From contig CP091725.1 of the NCBI GenBank assembly GCA_022009815.1, forward strand, positions 1,178,001-1,242,000: DNA of 64,000 bases. The letters run 5' to 3'. Below, one piece after another: positions 8,753 through 15,746 of this stretch. A program made the position numbers and the translations under genes. The notes beneath the pieces are model-generated. The model ran no database searches. It worked only from the letters and a program-made list of their open reading frames with translations, and was not told the DNA's origin. The first letter of the stretch is position 1. Every line of letters starts with the position of its first letter. The DNA comes from Bacteroidales bacterium. Lineage in GTDB: Bacteria; Bacteroidota; Bacteroidia; Bacteroidales; Muribaculaceae.

Positions 8753-10099
8753 ATGCTTAAACGAAAGATTGACAGATTTTTAAGAGATTTTTTCAAGACG
8801 TCAAGAAACGCCTTGCTTATCAGTGGTGCGCGACAGATAGGAAAAACCTTCTCGATTCGTGAGTATGGCAAGGAGTATAAACATTTTGTCGAGATAAATT
8901 TTGTCGACAATCCCGAAGCTGCAGAGATGTTTGGCAAAGGTTTGTCGGCGCACGACATTTTGTTGCGCTTGTCGCTTTTGACAAAAGCAGAACTTGTAAA
9001 AGGCGAAACTTTGATATTTTTTGATGAGGTTCAGGAATGTCCGGAGATTGTCACGGCAATAAAATTTCTTGTGGAAGAGGGTTCTTATCGCTATGTGCTC
9101 AGCGGATCGTTGCTTGGTGTGGATTTGAAGGATTTGCGGTCTGTTCCTGTAGGGTATATGAGTGTTAAGAATATGTATCCGCTGGATTTTGAGGAGTTTA
9201 TAAGGAATGTGGGTGTTGGCGACAGTGTAGTGGAGTCAGTTAGGAAAGCATGGCTTGACCGCACCTCAGTCGACAGTTTTGTTCACGCTAAAATGATGGA
9301 GCTTTATCGCCTGTATCTTGTTGTTGGAGGAATGCCCGATGCTGTACGGCAATATCTGGAAACCAACAATCTGCAGACGGTTATAAGAATACAGCGCGAC
9401 ATAATAAATCTATACAAGCGCGACATTTCAAAATATGACTCGGGCAACAAACTCTATATAGAAGAAATCTTCAATCTAATTCCTCCGGAATTAAATGCCA
9501 AGAACAAGAGGTTCGTTCTCAAGAATTTAAATGAAAATGCTAAATTCTCGCGCTTGCAGAACAGTTTTCTGTGGCTGACAGACGCTGGCGTGGCGTTGCC
9601 GGTGTATAATGTTGAAGAGCCGAAAGTTCCGTTGCTGCTTTCGCGGTCGCGCAATTTATTCAAGCTATTTCAAAGTGATGTAGGGTTGCTCGCCGCACAA
9701 TATGCTGAAGGCATCCAGTTGCGCATTATTGAAGGGGGAAGCGACATCAATTATGGCTCGGTCTATGAGAATGCCGTGGCGCAGGAATTGACGGCGCACG
9801 GGTTCAACACATACTACTACAACAACAAGAAACGCGGTGAATTGGATTTTGTCGTAGAGATGCAAGGCGGTGTGTTGCCGATAGAAGTGAAGTCGGGAAA
9901 AGACTATGCGCAGCATCGGGCATTGAACAATGTCCTTGCCTGTGCGGATTATGACATTCCGTATGCGCTTGTGCTGAACAATGACAATCTGCGTGTTGAC
10001 GGGCGTGTTGTCTATGCCCCGATTTATATGACAATGTTTCTGGAGCACGACAATGATGTGCCGGAGTTTTATAAAATCGATTTGACTGGGTTGGGATAG
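8753..10099 (+). CDS. AAA ATPase with DUF4143 nuclease-like C-terminal domain (second copy)
   Basis: A 448-residue paralogue of the protein at 2603-3940. It has Walker A (GARQIGKTFSIREYG), Walker B (TLIFFDEVQECP), SGSLLGV and a C-terminal PD-(D/E)XK-like signature (GELDFVV, then LPIEVKSG). Start ATG 8753 lies 22 bp after the -7 box and within the third repeat unit; an in-frame TTG at 8729 would fall inside the promoter and is unlikely. Sequence identity to the first copy is clear but limited, so this is not a recent duplication. It ends about 50 bp before the promoter region of the structured RNA. Function is unknown; the repeat-covered promoter suggests self-control (inference). Confidence 0.88.
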   Translation: MLKRKIDRFLRDFFKTSRNALLISGARQIGKTFSIREYGKEYKHFVEINFVDNPEAAEMFGKGLSAHDILLRLSLLTKAELVKGETLIFFDEVQECPEIVTAIKFLVEEGSYRYVLSGSLLGVDLKDLRSVPVGYMSVKNMYPLDFEEFIRNVGVGDSVVESVRKAWLDRTSVDSFVHAKMMELYRLYLVVGGMPDAVRQYLETNNLQTVIRIQRDIINLYKRDISKYDSGNKLYIEEIFNLIPPELNAKNKRFVLKNLNENAKFSRLQNSFLWLTDAGVALPVYNVEEPKVPLLLSRSRNLFKLFQSDVGLLAAQYAEGIQLRIIEGGSDINYGSVYENAVAQELTAHGFNTYYYNNKKRGELDFVVEMQGGVLPIEVKSGKDYAQHRALNNVLACADYDIPYALVLNNDNLRVDGRVVYAPIYMTMFLEHDNDVPEFYKIDLTGLG

Positions 10100-10150
10100 G
10101 CCAGGTAAATATTTGAGTATAATAAAAAACGACTGTTTTTATGAAAAAAT

Positions 10151-10181
10151 TTTGTTTGGGTTTTCTGGTTTGCTATCTTTG
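10151..10181 (+). promoter_or_regulatory. Promoter of the 6S-like RNA
   Basis: TTTG at 10151-10154, a 19-bp spacer and TATCTTTG at 10174-10181. Transcription should begin near 10188, with no start codon in a useful frame downstream. Confidence 0.7.
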
Positions 10182-10187
10182 CATTGC

Positions 10188-10405
10188 AGACAGAAAAACT
10201 GTAATGTGACATATCGATAACTGTGAAGCGTTATGCTTATCTCTAAGTCGGGAACGTAGGAAATTCAAGACTTTTCAGAGGGAAAGCGTAATGGCTTCCC
10301 ACGCAATAGCGTGGGCTGCCGTTGCTGTATCTTCTGAATAAGGTTTTTCCTACGACCTCCGACTTAGATGCATGGCATAAGCAGCGCCACGCTTCGCGTT
10401 TTTTT
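10188..10405 (+). ncRNA. ssrS: Structured non-coding RNA, 6S RNA candidate
   Basis: About 218 nt folds into one long interrupted hairpin. GAAGCGT (10225-10231) pairs with ACGCTTC (10389-10395). TGCTTAT (10234-10240) pairs with ATAAGCA (10377-10383). TCTAAGTCGG (10242-10251) pairs with CCGACTTAGA (10359-10368). CGTAGGAAA (10255-10263) pairs with TTTCCTACG (10346-10354). TTCAGA (10274-10279) pairs with TCTGAA (10333-10338). GTAATGGC (10288-10295) pairs with GCCGTTGC (10318-10325) using two G-T pairs. CCCACGC and GCGTGGG close an AATA loop. A central bubble lies between stems and a T run ends the RNA. The architecture fits 6S RNA, which binds RNA polymerase, possibly the Bacteroidales-1 class. 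The structured RNA is well supported; the 6S identity is inference. Confidence 0.65.
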
Positions 10406-10457
10406 AATACCAAAAAGAAGGAGCCATAGGGGCGTGCGGTGGCTCGGATTATAAAAG

Positions 10458-10855
10458 ATGGATTACAAACTTAAAGCGCGTTTTTTGAGCCTTTATTCTA
10501 TGATATTGGCAGATGGCATAATTGATGCGCGGGAGATGGAGACTCTTTATAGAATAGGGAGGGAAGAGTATGGAATTTCCCAAAAAGAAATAGACTTGGC
10601 CATTAAAGAAAGCGGAACTCCATTTCATTGCCCAGAAGATTTGCCAGGCAAATTAGTTTTTTATATCAAATGTCGGAGATTGCGCTTGCCGATAATCAAC
10701 TTGATAATTCTGAACGTTCGTTGATTTGTAAATATGCGAAAAGAATGGGATTTATTGAAGAGAATATCAATGATATTGTAGATTATCTTTTGCAGCAAGC
10801 AAAGGCGCATGTCCCAGTCTCAGACGTAATCGACAATATAATGAAGGAGGAATAA
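10458..10855 (+). CDS. TerB-like domain protein, frameshifted
   Basis: A small all-helical protein of about 132 residues resembling the TerB/tellurite-resistance fold. Two related acidic motifs recur: MILADGIIDAREMETLY near the N-terminus and IALADNQLDNSERSLICKY in the middle, the metal-binding-type pattern of TerB. The frame breaks in the T run at 10661-10666; one added T joins LPGKLV to FLYQMSEIALADN. It is the first gene of an AT-rich four-gene operon and ends 2 bp before the next ATG. TerB domains occur in stress and phage-defence systems, but the role here is unknown. Confidence 0.75.
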
Positions 10856-10857
10856 TT

Positions 10858-12186
10858 ATGCATAGGCTTAAAAAACTGTTTAGTTTGGGTGCCCCTGATG
10901 TGAAAAGAGTTGATGGGGCAACAAATTTTGAGGGCATCAAGGAGGCGAGACAACAGGGTGAAACGTATATTAATTATGGCAGGCGACTGTGCGGTATTGT
11001 CAATGCAAGTGTTGCGGCGTTGCCACCATTTCTACAACGCATATATAGTCAGGAAAGGCATTCGCAGATTGTTGACGAGGCTAAGCAGCGACAAATGAGG
11101 TTGCAGGTAGAGAAAGAGATTGCAGATATTGATATTAAAATCTCCCAAGAAAATAATAATCTTGACTTACAGAATAAGAAGATTGAAGATGTGAGAATGG
11201 AAATGGAAGATGTCAAGCGTAATATCGTAGGTCTGAAGCAAAAGGATAATGAGTTGAATAGGAGTGCGAACATTAAGATGATTCTAGGAATTGTAATTCT
11301 AGTACCATTGACCATATATCTTTTTACATTCTATAGTTCAACTTTTTATTCGGCTTTTTTTAAGGATTTTGGGACAGCGGAAAATATGGGAGTGAAAGCA
11401 GCGATGTTTGACCCTCAGGCTTTGAGCAAAGCCATGTCTGAAGGCATAATGGAGTTGTTGTTTGTGCTTAGCGCTCCAATTATTTTTTTAGGGCTTGGCT
11501 ATAGTCTGCATATTTTCACTCAGCAGAAAAAAAGATCGAAATATGTTAAAATAGTATTTATTGTTCTTGTCACATTGCTTTTCGATTGCATTCTTGCCTA
11601 TTTGATAGGCAAAAGTATATATGATTACGATAAACTGAACTCGCTAGCGGATATGCCTAACTACTCAATTTATATGGCCGTTTGCGATGCAAATACGTGG
11701 GCTGTAATTTTTTGTGGATTTATAGTATATATTATCTGGGGTGTTGTCTTTGATATGGCATATACTGGATTTGAAGATAGAAAATCAACCAAACGGGAGG
11801 TGGAAGCTTGTAACATCAAGATGGATTCATTTAAGGAAAAACTCGCACAATTGCAACAGGGGTTGACTGACATTAAGAATAAACTCGCTCAACTTAATGG
11901 CGATAGAAATAACAGACAGAGCTCGTTGAACAATAATATTTTTGTGGATTTGTCGCCAATAAAAGTAGCATTCAGCGATTTCTTTTCTGGTTGGATGACG
12001 GTTATGCCTGCGCTTGGAAAGGGGGTTGCTCAGCAAGAAGAAGCAAAAAATGTGTATCAAACAACATTTGAAAATTTATTTAATGTGACATCAATAAAAG
12101 AAAGTGAGGAAAAAAATGAAAGTGAAAGGAATAATACAATCGGCTATGTTTGCCATTATTGTTGCAATGGTAATGTTTGGGTGTAG
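10858..12186 (+). CDS. Coiled-coil inner-membrane protein of unknown function
   Basis: As read, 442 residues. A charged coiled coil spans roughly residues 75-130 (EKEIADIDIKISQENNN and onwards). Four hydrophobic segments follow (about 140-160, 195-220, 230-250, 275-300), then a second coiled coil (about 315-365). No known family is recognised. The last 71 bp overlap the next gene. One extra A in the A7 run at 12110-12116 would end the protein at SEEKK with a TGA overlapping the next ATG, the ATGA arrangement seen at the following junction; I think that is the true end. It probably works with the TerB protein before it and the lipoproteins after it. Confidence 0.7.
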   Translation: MHRLKKLFSLGAPDVKRVDGATNFEGIKEARQQGETYINYGRRLCGIVNASVAALPPFLQRIYSQERHSQIVDEAKQRQMRLQVEKEIADIDIKISQENNNLDLQNKKIEDVRMEMEDVKRNIVGLKQKDNELNRSANIKMILGIVILVPLTIYLFTFYSSTFYSAFFKDFGTAENMGVKAAMFDPQALSKAMSEGIMELLFVLSAPIIFLGLGYSLHIFTQQKKRSKYVKIVFIVLVTLLFDCILAYLIGKSIYDYDKLNSLADMPNYSIYMAVCDANTWAVIFCGFIVYIIWGVVFDMAYTGFEDRKSTKREVEACNIKMDSFKEKLAQLQQGLTDIKNKLAQLNGDRNNRQSSLNNNIFVDLSPIKVAFSDFFSGWMTVMPALGKGVAQQEEAKNVYQTTFENLFNVTSIKESEEKNESERNNTIGYVCHYCCNGNVWV

Positions 12187-12958
12187 TTCGGAGAAGCAAG
12201 TCAAATCAAAGAAAGATCTATCGCTTCCATTGAATATCACGATTTATTTGGATTTGTCTGATAGACTTGTGCGAGACCTAACTCCGTCGCAAAGAGAACG
12301 GGATTTGGCAATTGTTGAACATTTTACAAAGTTGTTTCAGGATTCGTGCCAGAGTACGGGTATTTTAAAATCAAAGCATAGGCTTAAGGTGTTGTTTTAT
12401 CCAGCTCCGGAAAATACAGAAATAAACACTCTTGCATCGGCTTTGGTGATTGATATGAAAAATCTGCAGCCAAAAGATAAAAGAGTTGAACTTCAGAAAA
12501 TGCCAAGCGTTTTTAAAAATAGCTTGGCACAAATTTATGATGAAACGTTGAATGCTAAAAAATGGCTTGGAAGTGATATCTGGGGATTCTTCAGCAATAA
12601 GAAAGTTGACGATTTATGCATTAAAAAAGGATATAGAAATGTCCTTGTTATTTTGACAGATGGATATTTGTATTATGAATTAAACAAACAGCAAAGTCAA
12701 GATGCTTATTCTTATGTTACGTCAAAAACATTACTAAAACAGAATTCTTCAATGATTGTTAAAAGAAAAGGATTGCAGGGATTGGAGGTGCTTATGCTTG
12801 AAACCAATCCGTATAGTCCAAAAGAGCATGATCGGTTGCAATCGGTTCTTGAGAATTGGTTTGAGGGTATGGAAACTGGGCGTTTTGTCGTTTCTGAAAC
12901 TGATTTGTCCAACAATACGGAGACTGTTATAGATAACTTTTTAAATGGTGATAAATGA
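12116..12958 (+). CDS. VWA-like lipoprotein of unknown function
   Basis: The signal peptide ends in the lipobox MFGC, with lipidation at Cys23. The mature protein starts with a strand ending in YLDLSDR (residues 44-50), a DxS pattern like the metal site of von Willebrand A domains. A later strand VLVILTDGYLYY carries the T-D pair expected of that fold. These suggest a VWA-type domain, though the rest is too divergent to be certain. The start ATG at 12116 was preferred over GTG 12104 because it gives a clean lipoprotein signal. The stop overlaps the next ATG (ATGA), so the genes are co-translated. The position after TerB and a coiled-coil membrane protein suggests one envelope complex. Confidence 0.7.
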   Translation: MKVKGIIQSAMFAIIVAMVMFGCSSEKQVKSKKDLSLPLNITIYLDLSDRLVRDLTPSQRERDLAIVEHFTKLFQDSCQSTGILKSKHRLKVLFYPAPENTEINTLASALVIDMKNLQPKDKRVELQKMPSVFKNSLAQIYDETLNAKKWLGSDIWGFFSNKKVDDLCIKKGYRNVLVILTDGYLYYELNKQQSQDAYSYVTSKTLLKQNSSMIVKRKGLQGLEVLMLETNPYSPKEHDRLQSVLENWFEGMETGRFVVSETDLSNNTETVIDNFLNGDK

Positions 12959-13185
12959 AATACATAATATCGTTTGTGTTGGCAGTGGTCTTGTTGTGTT
13001 GTTCTTACGACAAGTCAGAAAGAGCGAATTCTGAGGTAGTGTATGTTTGTTCAGGAGCGTCTGCCAAACGATATCACAAGTCTGAGAATTGCCGAGGTCT
13101 CCTCAATTGCGGTGGAATCATTGAGGAAATGTCAGTTTCAGAGGCTGAGAGCAAAGGTAAAACACAATGTGGGATTTGCTATTAA
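12955..13185 (+). CDS. Small Cys/His lipoprotein
   Basis: A 76-residue protein. The N-terminus ends in LLCCSYD, a probable lipobox. The mature part has the pattern VYVC...KRYHKSENCRGL...SVSEAESKGKTQCGICY. This small domain of spaced Cys and His residues occurs alone or at the C-terminus of secreted nucleases and other exported proteins in Bacteroidetes, and is probably metal-binding. It is the last gene of the TerB/VWA operon, overlapping the previous stop by 3 bp, and is followed by a hairpin. Confidence 0.7.
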   Translation: MKYIISFVLAVVLLCCSYDKSERANSEVVYVCSGASAKRYHKSENCRGLLNCGGIIEEMSVSEAESKGKTQCGICY

Positions 13186-13218
13186 ACTATAAAATCCCTT
13201 AAATTGGCGTAATATTAT

Positions 13219-13247
13219 GGCATCGGGGCGATTTTTTCGCCTCGATG
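13219..13247. terminator. Hairpin after the TerB/VWA operon
   Basis: GCATCGGGGCGA (13219-13230) pairs with TCGCCTCGATGC (13236-13247), with one bulged G and a T6 loop. No T tract follows, so terminator function is likely but not certain. Confidence 0.5.
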
Positions 13248-13266
13248 CTTGATTTTCAAGCAAAAA

Positions 13267-14827
13267 AGTTTGGCAGAATCAAAACAATGTTGTATCTTTG
13301 TATTACGTCTTAGCGTAATATAAAAGAGTATGGCACATCCTGATTGGGCAGTAAAATTCCGTCGCCCCGGAACTGAACTTCGTCGTGTAAACGATTCGCT
13401 CTACAAGTTGTATGAGTGTTCAAGCGTGTATGACAAGGAGAAAAAGCGCGCCCGCAAGATTACAGGCAAATATCTTGGCTCTATAACTGAGGATGGAGGC
13501 TTTAAGGAGTCGCGCAAGCGAATAATGGAACGTGAGATTGCGGAACTTAAAGGAGGGAAGTCGACTGTGATTGCTGAGCCAAAAATAGGAGAAGTAAAGG
13601 AATTCGGTCTCTCAGACTACATTCTGACGGAGCAGAGCGACTGTATTGACCGACTAAAGCAAGTGTTCCATGAGGATTGGTCACGGATTATTGCGTTGGT
13701 GTACTGCAGGTTGCGTTTTCAGTCGCCGATGCGTCGCGTTGCAGGAGACTTTGCCGATAGTTATCTGTCGCACAAGATTGGCAATAGGGGCTTGTCGGCC
13801 AATGCGCTATCGGGATTTCTTCGTGATTTGGGCACAAAGCGTGATAAAATAACTGAGTATATGCGCAGCTATATTGATCCTTTGGATAATATCATCTTTG
13901 ACGGCACCGATCAGCTCTCGGCATCACGTTGCATGGATTATCCGCAACTGACAAACAAAACGCGGCACGTTCGACACTGCGGTAAATATAATGTGGATTT
14001 TCAACTGCGCCAAGCATCTGCCCGTATATTATCGTTTGATGCCAGGCAGCATAAAGGATGTCAGCGCATTTAAGGTGTGCCTCGCCGATTCGGGCATACG
14101 CGATGGTGTTGCCATTATCGATAAAGGATTTCAATCGGCTTCAAACATAGCGCAACTTGACAAATTGGGGATAAAGTTCACTATGGCGCTAAAGCGCTCT
14201 ACCAAAGGTCTGGATTATAACATATTCGCCTCGCGGACCAACGACGGAGCTGATGGAGCATTCCTCTATCACAAAAAGCCGATATGGTGGAAGCGCTTTG
14301 AGATTGATGGTCATGAAGTGTTTCTCTACCTTGACGAGGCACACCGCAGCGATGAGTCGGAAGACTACATGCGACGCGTTTTCGACCCCGAAATGGAAGA
14401 GTACACAATGGACGGATACAAGGTGAAGTCACTGCAGTTCGGCACATTAGCTCTAATGTCTACATCGGGGAAAGATGCCGAACATGTTTACCTCGACTAT
14501 AAGACTCGTGGCGATGTAGAGCAGGCTATTGATGCATTTAAAAATGTCATCGAGGCCGACCATTCTTATATGCAAGACGAAAAATCGCTTGAGGCATGGA
14601 CTTTCATCTGCATGATTGCATTGCAGTGGTACTACGACTTGAGCGAACGTCTCAAAAAAGCGGAACTAAGCAATCGTTATGCCCCGATGGACATGGTACG
14701 TAGCCTGAGCCGCGTGCGCACCGTCAGGGTTGAGCGTAAATGGATTCCGGCTGAGGTAATGAAGAAAGACCGGCAACTTGTCGAAGCCGCCGGCCTTGAT
14801 ATTACGCCCGAACAAGGGATTTTATAG
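13267..14827 (+). mobile_element. IS1634-type insertion sequence (boundaries not defined)
   Basis: A transposase gene with its own promoter (TTTG 13267-13270, 20-bp spacer, TATCTTTG ending near 13298). A dyad, ATTACGTCTTAGCGTAAT, lies just upstream of the start codon. I could not find matching terminal inverted repeats or target-site duplications by eye, so the span covers only the promoter and the gene. Confidence 0.6.
13330..14827 (+). CDS. IS1634-family (IS4-like DDE) transposase, frameshifted
   Basis: The N-terminal half (MAHPDWAVKFRRPGTELRR) and C-terminal half are both full length and together give about 499 codons. The catalytic triad is visible: IIFDGTDQLS (first Asp), VAIIDKGFQS (second Asp) and the YREK-like segment YKTRGDVEQAIDAFK (Glu). 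The frame breaks in the AAAA at 13957-13960; removing one A yields NKRGTFDTAVNIMWIFNCAKH, which matches this family. Programmed frameshifting is not known to me for this group, so the break is an error or an inactivating mutation. The element lies between the TerB/VWA operon and the tRNA-Phe island, both AT-rich accessory DNA. Confidence 0.85.
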
Positions 14828-15028
14828 ATTAAATATAGTTGGAGTCGAAAAGATCTTGTCTTTAGGGATGGCGAGTCTTTTCGGCTCTTGCTTTCTGACG
14901 AGCGTCTAATCCGGCTCAGTAGATTTTGAGTAGGTAAGATTGGCTCAATGTTAAGACGGCGGAACAAGTCGAACTTTGCGCCTTGAAGAATTGGCAATGT
15001 CGGTGGGCAGAGTGTAGCGGCGCATGCC

Positions 15029-15104
15029 GCGCCACCGCGGATGAGTCAAAAAAAAGAGCATCACTTTCGTGATACTCTCTTTTGCGTGGTGCCACCAGGA
15101 ATCG
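15029..15104. repeat. Distal att-like copy of the tRNA-Phe 3' end
   Basis: These 76 bp are nearly identical to 21357-21433: same GCGCCACCGCGGATGAGTC start, same terminator hairpin, same TGGTGCCACCAGGAATCG end. The only visible difference is in the A run before the hairpin. After 15104 the sequence departs from the tRNA. This is what integration into a tRNA gene leaves behind. The 200 bp between the transposase and this repeat hold no gene that I can see. Confidence 0.85.
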
Positions 15105-15224
15105 TAATTTATCTCCAAGTGGTTGAATATCATTGTTTTCTAAAAGCGACTCGACCGTAATCTCCTCCGTTTGCTCCACCAATGACTTGCGTTATTCTGC
15201 GCAAGGTTGCGTGAAGGTTTCCAT
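15105..15224 (-). pseudogene. 5' remnant of an unrecognised gene cut by the att repeat
   Basis: On the minus strand an ATG at 15224, just below a TACCTTTG box (15235-15228), opens a frame METFTQPCAE. It stops at TAA and continues in the same frame as SLVEQTEEITVESLLENN before entering the att repeat. The segment looks like the beginning of a lost gene. Its family is not recognised. Confidence 0.3.
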
Positions 15225-15240
15225 GGGCAAAGGTAGTGAA

Positions 15241-15690
15241 TTACTTTGAACTATTATCATTGTTGTCTTTCAATTTCTTGATTTCCCTATCAAAATCGCT
15301 TTCAAGCAGTTCCATTTCACGTTTGCGGTAGATTTCAAACTCCTTTTCTGCCTTCTCAATCGCTTGTTTATGCGAAATGTTTCCATTGTCAATCAGGACC
15401 TTACGTTTGTGTGCAATAATTTGGTAATCCAGTGCCTCTATCCAATCTTTCATGGTCATGGGATTCATTTCCAATGCTTGGAACTCGGCAAAATCCAGGA
15501 AACCGGAAACAAGCAGATTCAGACGTTGTAGCTCAATCTCCGACAGATAGTTCTTGGCAATCTTCACATCGTCCTTGGTCACATAGTTGCCCTTGAAGTT
15601 GGTCATTCCGACAAAAGGCTTATCCCTGATACGTTGTAATAACTCACGGAAATAGCGATTGCCCCCTTGCTTTAACCGTTCATCATCCAT
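15241..15690 (-). pseudogene. RhuM-family remnant with an internal deletion
   Basis: The 149-residue frame matches the C-terminal half of RhuM-type virulence/toxin-like proteins: RLKQGGNRYFRELLQRIRD, then MTNFKGNYVTKDDVKIAKNYLSEIEL, MTMKDWIEALD and HKQAIEKAEKEFEIYRK. Family members have roughly 55 residues between RIRD and the MTN[FW]KG motif; here the two are joined by KPFVG. The N-terminal DNA-binding-like half is also absent. The protein is therefore truncated and internally deleted, and probably non-functional. It is the first gene inside the distal att copy. Confidence 0.7.
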
Positions 15691-15746
15691 CGCAAACCCA
15701 AATGACCGATTTGGGTTAAATGAGTATTTTCAAAAAGAGCAGTCTT

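Noticed and set aside
13957..13960. Programmed ribosomal frameshift in the transposase
   Set aside because: The A4 site needs a shift that does not fit a classical slippery heptamer, the IS1634 group is not known to me for frameshifting, and many non-IS genes here carry the same kind of break.
13186..14900. Exact ends of the insertion sequence
   Set aside because: I searched for terminal inverted repeats and a target-site duplication by eye and found none that were convincing, so I did not assign boundaries.
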